Origin: Chitinophaga sp. H8
GTDB lineage: Bacteria; Bacteroidota; Bacteroidia; Chitinophagales; Chitinophagaceae
Reading direction: 5' to 3'
DNA: 64,000 bases
Assembly (NCBI RefSeq): GCF_040567655.1
Contig: NZ_JBEXAC010000001.1
Location: forward strand, 1,674,001-1,738,000
A program made the position numbers and the translations under genes. Below, in pieces: positions 19,160 to 27,566 of the stretch. The notes beneath the pieces were generated by a model. It was not told the origin of the DNA. It did no database searches and saw only the letters and a program-made list of their open reading frames with translations. Position 1 is the stretch's first letter; each line of letters opens with the position of its first letter.

Positions 19160-19175
19160 ACAGTAACAAATTTTT

Positions 19176-20171
19176 ATGCGCTTTAAATATCTATCTACCG
19201 CATGTATGCTGATAGCAGCAATTTTCCTGCTGCCGGGATGCAGCAAGGACGACAACATCCGGCTGCGGGATAATAACATCCTGCCATCTGTAGTGACGGA
19301 TAATTTTAATCTCAAAACGTTCAGTACTGCACTGGAACGTACCGGGCTCACTAAAGTAGTATCGCAGAAAGGGCCTTTTACCCTGCTGGTACCCTCAGAT
19401 GTCGCTTTCTCAAAAGCGGGCATTGATGGTCCGGGAGGCGTTATTGGCACCAATAGTGCCTTGCTGGAAAGCCTTACAGCCTATCATATCCTGGAAGGGG
19501 TGTATAGGCTGAATGAACTGCCTTTCCTGTTTAACCAGGAGATCACTTCTTATGGAGGAGGCAAACTATATATCACCAGGTGGATTAAGGCACAGGATAC
19601 TATCCTGACCGTAAATGGCAGCCGTATTTTGCCACAGGCCACTACGGCTTCCAATGGATTGCTCCAGGTAATAGACCGGGTACTGAAACCTTACCGTTTT
19701 GAATACCTGGCAGATGCAATAGCAGCTGATCAGAGCCTGACACTTTTTTACCAAGCCCTGCAACGGGCAGGTATGGAATCACTGCTCCGCAAAAAAGGAC
19801 CTTACACGGTTTTTGCACCTACCAATGCGGCGATGATCACCTATGGCTATGCTTCACTCGAGGCCATCAACCAGGCCAGTCCAACAGCACTTGCTGCGCT
19901 CCTGCGATATCATATCGTGGCCGACCGGCGCTTTCTGAACGATTATATACTCAGTACCGGTAGCACAGCCACCAGCACACAGGCCATGATAGATGATAAT
20001 ACCGTCAAGATCACACTGATCCCCAACAATGAGGTACAGGGCGGATATGAAGGGATTACACTGCAAGGGTCCGGTAATGGCAACACGCAGATCAGGATTG
20101 TTCAGCAGGATATCATTACCGGCAATGGTGTATTGCATACGATAGACCAGGTATTGAGGATTACACAATGA
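19176..20171 (+). CDS. Fasciclin (FAS1) lipoprotein 3, locus A
   Basis: This is a 331-residue lipoprotein (AAIFLLPGC, then SKDDNIRL; the SKDD after the Cys is close to the described surface-export signal). It has two complete FAS1 domains: about 40-170 (GPFTLLVPSDVAFSKAGI, LTAYHILEGVYRLNEL, NGLLQVIDRVLKP) and about 175-330 (GPYTVFAPTNAAM, LLRYHIVADRRFLNDYI, NGVLHTIDQVLRI). It is the cleanest FAS1 copy of the set and ends 21 bases before the second TonB receptor gene. Confidence 0.93.
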   Translation: MRFKYLSTACMLIAAIFLLPGCSKDDNIRLRDNNILPSVVTDNFNLKTFSTALERTGLTKVVSQKGPFTLLVPSDVAFSKAGIDGPGGVIGTNSALLESLTAYHILEGVYRLNELPFLFNQEITSYGGGKLYITRWIKAQDTILTVNGSRILPQATTASNGLLQVIDRVLKPYRFEYLADAIAADQSLTLFYQALQRAGMESLLRKKGPYTVFAPTNAAMITYGYASLEAINQASPTALAALLRYHIVADRRFLNDYILSTGSTATSTQAMIDDNTVKITLIPNNEVQGGYEGITLQGSGNGNTQIRIVQQDIITGNGVLHTIDQVLRITQ

Positions 20172-20192
20172 TAACTCACTAATAGCAGCATC

Positions 20193-23100
20193 ATGAAAAT
20201 ACAATTACGAACCATATATGGCCTGTGGAAGATCTGCCTGGCAGTTTACCTGCTGGTATTACCCTTCACCGGTCTGGCACAGGAAACGAGCGGCGGTATT
20301 ACCGGTAAGGTAACGGATGAAAAAGGAGCACCACTGGCAGGGGCAGATATCATTGCCCTGCACATTCCTTCCGGTACACCTTATCCGGCAAACAGTAATA
20401 AAGACGGACGTTACCGTATACCCGGCATGCGCCCTGGAGGGCCATATGCTATCACGGTAACTATGCCCGCTATGGCAGCTGTGCAGTTTGATAATATCAC
20501 GGTTAAACTGGGAGAACCACTGCTTTTTAACATCGTTATGAAAAAAGGGGTAGAACAATTGAAGCAGGTGGAAGTAACGGCATCCAAACGGAAGTCGCCT
20601 AACGCCAGCGCATATGGTACCGGGCAGAATATCGGGAACGAACGTATCCAGCATATGCCGGCTATCAACCGGAGCATTCAGGATATCACCCGCCTGGTGC
20701 CACAGGGAAGTAAAGACAACAGTTTTGGTGGTACCAACTTCCGGTATAATAACGTGACCATAGATGGTGCGATCAATAATGATGCGATCGGTTTCAGCCC
20801 TTCCATGGGTGGGCAAAGTGGTACTTCCGGACAACCCGGCAGCAGCACCCGTACCAATCCGGTGTCATTGGATGCTATTGAGGATATACAGGTATACCTG
20901 GCACCTTATGATGTGAAGATTGGTAATTTCACAGGGGGGAGCATTAACGCGGTAACCCGCAGCGGTACCAACTACTGGAGTGGTTCCATCTATGGTTTTG
21001 GCCGTAATGCGGCACTCATCGGAAAAGATAAACAGGGGTCTTCCGGTAAAATGCCAGACAGCTTTGAAGATTACCAGGCAGGCTTCCGACTGGGATTTCC
21101 GATTATCAAAAACAAACTTTTCTTCTTCACCAATATGGAACTTACCCGCCGCACGGATCCCGTGCTGCTCAAAGCAGGTATGGCGGAAACTGCTTCCATA
21201 CTAACCGAACAGGATGCCACCGATATTATCAACGCTACAAAAAGCCGTTACAGTGCTTTTGATCCGGGTACTGCCGGAGCGTATAACACGTCTTCCCGCT
21301 CGGAGAAAGTATTTACCCGGCTCGACTGGAACATTAACGCCAGGCATCAGTTGTCATTGCGCAACAATACCATCTTCTCCAATGCCACGCATATGGACAG
21401 GGATCAGCAGGACTTTCGTTTCAGCAGCCTGGCATTCCGGCAAAACAACAACCAGTCAGGTACCGTGGCTGAACTGAAGAGCCGTTTTTCCAATACGGTA
21501 TCCAACAGCCTGGTAGTAGGATATACTTCGGTGAAGGATAACCGGGATCCGCTTAGTAACCCTAATCTTCCACAGGTGCAGATCATGGGCCGCTCTCCGG
21601 GTACTACCATCTATATTGGTACAGATCGGGAAGCTGCAATCTTCAATATGAAACAGCGTACACTGGAAATTAGTAACAACCTTACCTGGACTAAGGGTAA
21701 TCATACGTTGTTATTTGGTACACACAACGAATTGTATAGTATTGATTATGGTTTTGTGAACAGCTGGAATGGCCGTGTGGATTACCTGAGCATTGCCGAT
21801 TATATTGATAACCGGCCCTTCCGTGTACGGGGTAGTTATAATTATACGAATAATTCAAGGGATTATATCCTGGCCAATCCTGCGGCGGTATTTAACGTGA
21901 ATATGTATAGTCTCTATGTGCAGGACGAGATTCAGTTGAATGACAAGGTGCGTATTACTCCCGGATTGCGTGCCGACTATACACACCTGCCCACCAAACC
22001 GGAGCTGACAGACAAAGTGAGCCAGTCTCCTGCAGATCCTTTCTTCGGATCCAGTTATTACTATACTCCCCTGAGCCGTCTTACGGGCAACTATCTGAAC
22101 CGGGTACAGCTATCACCACGTATTGGTATCCGTTATGATATCCTGGGGGATCAGTCGCTGGTGCTGCGTGGTGGTGCGGGGATCTTTACGGGCCGGATTC
22201 CTTTTGCATGGCTGGCATATGCCTATTACAATAATGGACTTTCCTACGGATCATTTGACCAGCGTGCCCAGCAAAAACCATTTACACCAGGCACGGATGC
22301 CAATAAACCCGGCAATAATGGTATTGCGGATTTTGTAGAGCAGAATGGTGTAGTGATCAATAATCCGAATGCAGGTAAAACACAGGTAGACCTGATTGAC
22401 AATAACTTCACCATGCCCAGGGTATTACGTACCACGCTTGCATTGGAGCATACAACTGCCAGCCAGTGGAAATTCAGCATAGAAGGGATGCTTACAAAAA
22501 CGTTGAAGGATGTGTTTTTTCAGCAGGTGAATATTACCGACAATCCCATTTATTATAAGTATGATACGGACAGACAACAGCCCATTTACAAGGGAACTAT
22601 CAACCCTGCATTTTCAAATGCTTACCTGTTGAGTAATACCAATAAAGGGATGCGCTATAGTATCACAGCTACGGTCAACAAAACATTTGTACCCGGCTTC
22701 TCCGCTTCAGGCGCTTATACCTATGGCCAAAGCAAGGATGTATTTAACGGCGTACGTAATTCTATGGAATCCAACTGGCAGTTGAACCAGGCGCTGAATC
22801 CCAATAATGCAGACCTGGCCTATTCTAATTTTGATATCCGTCACCGGATGGTTTTCAATATAGATTACCGTAAAGCCTGGAATGATAAATGGATCAGTTC
22901 CCTGCACCTGTTTGTAAGCGCACAGTCCGGCAGTCCCTTTACCTATGGAATTGTTAACAACAGTATCCAGGGATTACCGCAGCAGGTGAGCCTGGCATAT
23001 ATCCCTTCTGCAGAGAACGCCATTCATTTCTTTGGCGACTATACGGAGAATGGCGTTACCGTTACCGCTGCCCAGCAGGCGGCTGCCTTCAACAGTTTTG

Positions 23101-23480
23101 TAGATGGTAACAAGTATCTCAGCAGCCGGCGTGGGAAATTCACAGAAAGGAATATGGGCAGAACCCCCTGGAATGTACAGGCTGATCTGCACTTTGCACA
23201 GGAGTTCCATTTTAATGGTAAGAAGACGCATTTTATCAGTTTTACCATAGATGTGATCAATCTGACCAATATGATCAATTCCGGATGGGGTGTGCAATAT
23301 TTCTCTCCCAATACCTTCAACTCTTCTGCCAGTACCGGGTTGATCCCTACGGTGTATCCACCGCAGCAGACCAAAGAAGCTACGCCATTATATCGTTTCA
23401 GCAATCCCGGTGAACCTTATGCCATTGACTATTTTGGTTCAAGAGCGCAGGTGCAGTTAGGCGCACGTTACACTTTTTAA
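20193..23480 (+). CDS. Oar-like TonB-dependent receptor, locus A
   Basis: This 1095-residue outer-membrane protein has a Sec signal (LLVLPFTGLAQ), a carboxypeptidase-regulatory-like domain at about 34-115 (GGITGKVTDEKGAPLAGADI), a plug at about 125-260 (RSIQDITRLVP, FRYNNVTIDGAINND) and a large barrel ending LGARYTF. The plug resembles Oar-type receptors (ITGGSINAVTRSGTN pattern). Oar of Myxococcus acts in adventurous motility and development and has been linked to protein-protease transport; a similar ligand here is unproven. There is no STN domain, so it should not signal itself. Having two unrelated TonB receptors in one operon is unusual. Confidence 0.92.
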   Translation: MKIQLRTIYGLWKICLAVYLLVLPFTGLAQETSGGITGKVTDEKGAPLAGADIIALHIPSGTPYPANSNKDGRYRIPGMRPGGPYAITVTMPAMAAVQFDNITVKLGEPLLFNIVMKKGVEQLKQVEVTASKRKSPNASAYGTGQNIGNERIQHMPAINRSIQDITRLVPQGSKDNSFGGTNFRYNNVTIDGAINNDAIGFSPSMGGQSGTSGQPGSSTRTNPVSLDAIEDIQVYLAPYDVKIGNFTGGSINAVTRSGTNYWSGSIYGFGRNAALIGKDKQGSSGKMPDSFEDYQAGFRLGFPIIKNKLFFFTNMELTRRTDPVLLKAGMAETASILTEQDATDIINATKSRYSAFDPGTAGAYNTSSRSEKVFTRLDWNINARHQLSLRNNTIFSNATHMDRDQQDFRFSSLAFRQNNNQSGTVAELKSRFSNTVSNSLVVGYTSVKDNRDPLSNPNLPQVQIMGRSPGTTIYIGTDREAAIFNMKQRTLEISNNLTWTKGNHTLLFGTHNELYSIDYGFVNSWNGRVDYLSIADYIDNRPFRVRGSYNYTNNSRDYILANPAAVFNVNMYSLYVQDEIQLNDKVRITPGLRADYTHLPTKPELTDKVSQSPADPFFGSSYYYTPLSRLTGNYLNRVQLSPRIGIRYDILGDQSLVLRGGAGIFTGRIPFAWLAYAYYNNGLSYGSFDQRAQQKPFTPGTDANKPGNNGIADFVEQNGVVINNPNAGKTQVDLIDNNFTMPRVLRTTLALEHTTASQWKFSIEGMLTKTLKDVFFQQVNITDNPIYYKYDTDRQQPIYKGTINPAFSNAYLLSNTNKGMRYSITATVNKTFVPGFSASGAYTYGQSKDVFNGVRNSMESNWQLNQALNPNNADLAYSNFDIRHRMVFNIDYRKAWNDKWISSLHLFVSAQSGSPFTYGIVNNSIQGLPQQVSLAYIPSAENAIHFFGDYTENGVTVTAAQQAAAFNSFVDGNKYLSSRRGKFTERNMGRTPWNVQADLHFAQEFHFNGKKTHFISFTIDVINLTNMINSGWGVQYFSPNTFNSSASTGLIPTVYPPQQTKEATPLYRFSNPGEPYAIDYFGSRAQVQLGARYTF

Positions 23481-23498
23481 TATGATAAACACAGCATC

Positions 23499-25676
23499 AT
23501 GAAGCAAGTAATAAATCATATCATCGTTTGCTGCCTGTGCAGTATAGCGATACTGATATCCGCCTGCAAAAAAGAAAAGCAGCCGGAACCGGAACCGATG
23601 CGGGTAGAAAGTTTTTATCCTAACAGTGGTAAAGATGGTACACTGGTGACGATTGAAGGAAGTGGCTTTCCGGTGAACCGGGAAAATGTGAAAGTGCTAT
23701 TTTCTGGTAAAGAAGCCTCCCTGATCAGCTTACAAAAAGAAAAGGTAGTGGTACAGGCTCCTGCAACGGGGGCTACCGGTGTGATCACCTTTATGGAAGG
23801 AGATCGGAAAACGGAAATAGGGACTTATACTTATCAGGCCCTGAGTGTGCAGGGAATCTTTCCAGGCAACGGACCTACTGGTTCGCATATACGTATCCGT
23901 GGAGAAGGATTTAGCAGTACCACCTCACCGGCGGTAGTAAAGATCAATAGTAAAAAGGCGAGTGTGGTAAGTGTGAGTGACACCCTGCTGGTAGCTGAAG
24001 TACCGGAAGAGGCGGGGAGTGGAGCGGTTGTAGTGGAGGTAGATGGTAAAACAGCCGCAGGGCCCGGATTCCGTTATCAGGCCATTAGTAATGTGAAACC
24101 GTTGACTGGCGGTGCAGGTACCCGGGTGGTGATTAAAGGGATCGGTTTTGAAAACATAGGAGCCAATAACAAGGTGGATTTCAACGGACTTACTGCCGAA
24201 GTAAAGGAAGCCACTGCTGATCAGCTTACAGTAGTTGCGCCGGTTAATCTTACTACAGGACCATTGTCGGTTACCATCAACGGGCAGAAGATTACCGGCC
24301 CGGCATTTACGGTAGTACCACCTCCGGAAATATTCAAAGTGACCCCGCTCAGCGGTCCTGCAGGACAAGTAATGACCATCACGGGGCTTCACTTCAGTGA
24401 GGTACTGGACGAGAATATTGTGAAGATAAATGATAAGCCCGTGCCCGTTAGAGCAGCCACTGGATCATCATTAACCCTTACTATTCCCGGTGGTACCGGC
24501 AACGGAAAGATCCAGCTGTCAGTAAATGACCAGATGATAGCAGGGCCGGAATTTAAAGACCAGGCGCTGGGTATTGTGAGTATGACACCAGATAACGGGT
24601 TGGCAGGTTCGCAGGTAACGATTAATGGTACTGGTTTCAGTGCGCAGGCAGCAGAAAATATCGTAAAGTTCAATGGAGTAGTTACCCCTGTGATCAGCGT
24701 AAACGGGGACGGTACCGAGCTGGTCGTAAATGCCCCTGCCGGGCTTACAACAGGTCTTGTAAGTATCAGCCGTGGTACACTCACGGCAGAGAGTCCGGTA
24801 CGCTTCAGAAGGGCTGGTATGCTTACCATAGCCGGAGGACCTGAAAGTAACTTATTACCTGCCAGTATGTCTGCTCTGGTGATGGACTCTAAAGGCAACC
24901 TTTTTGTAACAGCGGGTACGGCGGTGTGGAAGATCACACCTGACGGACAAGCGAAGGTATTTGCAGGTAGTGCTACAGAAGGTGTATGGGGAGGTGTGGA
25001 TGGTACCGGTACCAAAGCCCGTTTTTTTAATGTCCGCTCACTTGCCATTGACCCCAAAGACAATCTGTTTGTAACAGACATGGAAAATGTCCGCAAAGTA
25101 ACTCCTGCTGCAGAGGTGACTACGTTTGTCAAACTCAGCTTTTCCGGCGGAAGTATCTCTATTGATAAGGATAATAACCTGTATGTTACACAAAGCTACA
25201 ATGGTATCACCAGGATCTATCCTACAGGAGCTACAGAAAAAGCCGTGAACAGAAGTGCGAATGATCCCTGCCGTCCTGCCATAGATGCTAATGGTACCCT
25301 GTATTTCACTTATGATACCTATGAACCGGGTATTGTCAGGTATGCCAAAAATAATACCCAGTCGATGCTGTTTAACGTATCCGGTTACCTGGACGGGCCT
25401 ATCAATACCGCTCAGATTTCCTATGATGCCTCCGCTCTGCTTTTTGATGCAGGTGGCAACATGCTGATCATGGATAAATACAACCTGGCTATCCGTCAGG
25501 TGAACTTTGTTACCAACCAGGTAAGCACCCTGATGAAATTAACCAGAGGATTTGCAGATGGCAGCTTCTCTGAAGCTAAAATGGGAAGCATCAAAGACAT
25601 GTTCCTCGATAAACAAGGAAATATATACCTGTTAGATACTGATAATAAAGCTATCAGGAAGGTTTTTCTTCAATAA
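23499..25676 (+). CDS. IPT/TIG-repeat and beta-propeller lipoprotein, locus A
   Basis: This is a 725-residue lipoprotein (LCSIAILISAC, then KKEK). After the anchor come five IPT/TIG immunoglobulin-like repeats of about 80 residues, beginning near residues 34, 115, 195, 276 and 356, each with a PxxGxxGTxVTIxGxGF-like line. From about 445 to the end there is an NHL/SMP-30-like propeller with repeats of the kind ALVMDSKGNLFVTAGTAVWK, LAIDPKDNLFVTDMENVRKV and MFLDKQGNIYLLDTDNKAIR. This design suits a long surface stalk carrying a binding head. It closes the locus A operon and is followed by a strong terminator. Confidence 0.92.
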   Translation: MKQVINHIIVCCLCSIAILISACKKEKQPEPEPMRVESFYPNSGKDGTLVTIEGSGFPVNRENVKVLFSGKEASLISLQKEKVVVQAPATGATGVITFMEGDRKTEIGTYTYQALSVQGIFPGNGPTGSHIRIRGEGFSSTTSPAVVKINSKKASVVSVSDTLLVAEVPEEAGSGAVVVEVDGKTAAGPGFRYQAISNVKPLTGGAGTRVVIKGIGFENIGANNKVDFNGLTAEVKEATADQLTVVAPVNLTTGPLSVTINGQKITGPAFTVVPPPEIFKVTPLSGPAGQVMTITGLHFSEVLDENIVKINDKPVPVRAATGSSLTLTIPGGTGNGKIQLSVNDQMIAGPEFKDQALGIVSMTPDNGLAGSQVTINGTGFSAQAAENIVKFNGVVTPVISVNGDGTELVVNAPAGLTTGLVSISRGTLTAESPVRFRRAGMLTIAGGPESNLLPASMSALVMDSKGNLFVTAGTAVWKITPDGQAKVFAGSATEGVWGGVDGTGTKARFFNVRSLAIDPKDNLFVTDMENVRKVTPAAEVTTFVKLSFSGGSISIDKDNNLYVTQSYNGITRIYPTGATEKAVNRSANDPCRPAIDANGTLYFTYDTYEPGIVRYAKNNTQSMLFNVSGYLDGPINTAQISYDASALLFDAGGNMLIMDKYNLAIRQVNFVTNQVSTLMKLTRGFADGSFSEAKMGSIKDMFLDKQGNIYLLDTDNKAIRKVFLQ

Positions 25677-25704
25677 TGGATGAGGTGGTTGAATAAATCC
25701 TGAT

Positions 25705-25735
25705 GGGCTGTTCTTTTCAGAACAGCCCTTTTTTT
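25705..25735 (+). terminator. Rho-independent terminator at the end of locus A
   Basis: The arms GGGCTGTTCT (25705-25714) and AGAACAGCCC (25719-25728) form a perfect 10-base stem with a TTTC loop and a run of seven Ts. The stem core is the same as in the terminator at 8192-8224. Confidence 0.92.
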
Positions 25736-26159
25736 GTGAAAAGTATTGATATCCAGGTTGTTATTATGTTTTTTGTAGTTAAATCCGCTGCCAGTATAGG
25801 TTACGTTATAGATAAGGTAGACATAAGGTAGACATAAAGCAGTGATAAAGTAGAGATAAGGTAGACATAAAGATGTCTGCCTTATCTCTGCCTTATCTAT
25901 CCTTTAATACTATTTTATAACTGCTTTAATTATGAGGCTTACTACTGTGGATATACTCAATTGTGGCATTTGTCTATATTTTAGGGGGTAATTGTGACAA
26001 GGGGGATATGAGGGTAGGCTCATTTTAGAGTAACAGCGTATTCCTGCCCGGGTAACTTTCGTGTATCTTTAAGGGGAGTTGTGTTATGCGCCAGGTATGA
26101 AGGAAGGGGGATTTGTCAGAAGGAGAAAAGATGCTTTTAAGAATTTAAAGAAATACGAA
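25736..26159. other. Gene-poor stretch between locus A and the small orphan gene
   Basis: Apart from the repeat cluster at 25808-25905, I see no gene here. An imperfect -7-like TATCTTTA lies at 26064-26071. The frame of the following small gene is open from 26079, so some of this stretch may be coding if an upstream start is used. Confidence 0.5.
25808..25905. repeat. Direct repeats and a long hairpin after locus A
   Basis: The unit ATAAGGTAGACATAA occurs at about 25812, 25823 (overlapping) and 25856. The last copy is part of a near-perfect inverted repeat: 25-base arms at 25844-25868 and 25873-25897 around an AAAG loop, with the only departures from Watson-Crick pairing being G:U-type. No ORF of note covers it. 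It could be a transcript structure, a protein-binding array or the remains of a small mobile repeat. Confidence 0.75.
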
Positions 26160-26552
26160 ATGAAAGAGTTATCCGATGTAGAAATGTTCAAAAGTTTATT
26201 GAATTTGGAAATGGAGGGAGCGTATATTGATTTGCACAATGACTATGATTGCCATAATGTATTGTACGATTTTGAGGAACAATATCTTAAGCTTTTTTTT
26301 GCAGGAGATAAGAGCCTGATACTGGAATTCAGAGATGTTGTAATAACGAAATTAAATCTACAGCTACAGGAAACATCAGGTAGGGGTACACTTAATAGTT
26401 TTTATAGAGGACGTTTTGAAATTAATGGAACATTATATGAGGCCTCTGAGGAAGGAAGACGATATTTTTATCTTGAATTTGAAGGAGGAGATGCACTGGA
26501 ATTATACGCCAATGATGTCTTTTTATTTGAAGAGGATGAGCCAATTAAATGA
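26160..26552 (+). CDS. Small acidic protein of unknown function
   Basis: The protein is not recognised. From the ATG at 26160, which has an A-rich upstream stretch, it is about 130 residues; in-frame starts at 26097 (ATG) and 26079 (TTG) would add a basic extension (RRRKDAFKNLKK). There is no signal peptide or membrane segment, so it is probably cytoplasmic. It is strongly acidic and ends VFLFEEDEPIK. The layout (LHNDYDCHNVLYDFEEQYLKL, LILEFRDVVI, YFYLEFEGGDALELYANDVF) suggests a small beta-rich domain. Its base composition is more AT-rich than the neighbouring operons. It stands alone and converges on the LuxR-type gene. Confidence 0.6.
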   Translation: MKELSDVEMFKSLLNLEMEGAYIDLHNDYDCHNVLYDFEEQYLKLFFAGDKSLILEFRDVVITKLNLQLQETSGRGTLNSFYRGRFEINGTLYEASEEGRRYFYLEFEGGDALELYANDVFLFEEDEPIK

Positions 26553-26606
26553 GAAAACTGGGTTTACTTAGTAATGGTATTATAAGAAAATACCTGTTAC
26601 CCCAGG

Positions 26607-27320
26607 TTATACCAGGTCAAATGCGGTAGCAAACTTCATTAGTTGAGCGAAGGATTCGGCTTCTATTTTGCGATGGATGTTTTTGCGGTGGGTATCCACG
26701 GTGTATTTAGTAATAAACAAGATGTCTGAAATTTCAGCAGAAGATTTTCCCTCGCAGAGTAGCGAAATAATTTCTTTCTCCCGTTTAGTCAGCCGGGCAA
26801 ATTTCTTGTAATTGTTGGCGATATATTCATTTTCATCCAGCACCTTTGTTACTTTATTCATCAAAGTACCAACTCCTTCCACCGGGCTGGAAAGCATAAT
26901 CAGCTGGTCTTTGCCACCTGGGGTCAACTGGGGCAAAAATTTGCAAACGGTATAGAACCATCTGTGTTTTTCTTCCTTATATAGTTTTACGCGCTGGAAA
27001 AAATTAAATTGTTGGGTGGCAGCTCCTTTATCCTGGCAGTAATTCAAAATGCCTGGCAATACCTGGTCAAGATCTTCCTGAACAAAAAACAGATCATAGT
27101 ATTCCTGCTTCATGGCGTTCAACGCTTCCAGTTCAACACCGAGCCTGTGAGATCCCCATTCGTTCATATAGGTAATTTCCTGGGGCACTCCTGCCTCCAG
27201 GTGATGTATCATCACAGAGGCTGGCAAAACGGCGGCAATATCCGGAATATCAAACTGTTGTTGTGTAATATTCCGTTCTATCTGGTATAGTTTCTGTTCA
27301 ATGTCCTCAAACTCATTCAT
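26607..27320 (-). CDS. LuxR-type transcriptional regulator
   Basis: This 237-residue regulator has a C-terminal LuxR helix-turn-helix at about 175-232 (LTKREKEIISLLCEGKSSAE, then a TVDTHRKNI recognition helix). Residues about 25-165 look like a PAS-type sensor domain without obvious cofactor ligands. There is no receiver Asp, so it is not a two-component response regulator. It is divergent from the exported three-gene operon that starts at 27567; the 246-base gap holds two inverted repeats. Control of that operon, or of itself, is likely from position but not shown. Confidence 0.88.
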   Translation of the reverse strand: MNEFEDIEQKLYQIERNITQQQFDIPDIAAVLPASVMIHHLEAGVPQEITYMNEWGSHRLGVELEALNAMKQEYYDLFFVQEDLDQVLPGILNYCQDKGAATQQFNFFQRVKLYKEEKHRWFYTVCKFLPQLTPGGKDQLIMLSSPVEGVGTLMNKVTKVLDENEYIANNYKKFARLTKREKEIISLLCEGKSSAEISDILFITKYTVDTHRKNIHRKIEAESFAQLMKFATAFDLV

Positions 27321-27353
27321 AACATGCTATAGGGTTGGTTGCTAAAAAAATAC

Positions 27354-27367
27354 TGCAGTTAACTGCA
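27354..27367. promoter_or_regulatory. Perfect 14-base palindrome, candidate operator
   Basis: TGCAGTTAACTGCA is its own reverse complement and lies 34 bases upstream of the LuxR-type start codon, in the divergent gap. It could be the regulator's own binding site. Confidence 0.4.
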
Positions 27368-27410
27368 AAATCCGGCTGCGTATGCGATGAATATAGAAAA
27401 ATTCTGGTAA

Positions 27411-27430
27411 AATACCTATTAATCGGTATT
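27411..27430. promoter_or_regulatory. Second inverted repeat in the divergent gap
   Basis: AATACC (27411-27416) and GGTATT (27425-27430) face each other across eight bases, about 137 bases before the exported operon. This is a short dyad that could be an operator half-site pair or chance. Confidence 0.25.
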
Positions 27431-27566
27431 GCACAACCCCTTTTGATCGATTAGCTTGCACCCCTGATAAGGTCATGATGAAAACCAATTAAACCAGTAC
27501 ACGTAGAGGGACCCAGGCAGTTGAATGAATCCTGCAGATCATAGCCCTTAATTTAAATGTTTTTAT

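Noticed and set aside
25808..25905. CRISPR array
   Set aside because: The repeated units overlap and have no regular spacers, and no cas gene is near; it is an inverted-repeat structure instead.
26576..26594. Terminator between the small orphan gene and the LuxR-type gene
   Set aside because: The GGTATT/AATACC stem is only six weak pairs without a T-run on either strand.
26607..27320. Two-component response regulator
   Set aside because: The N-terminal domain lacks the receiver Asp and Lys pattern; it is a PAS-like sensor plus LuxR helix-turn-helix.
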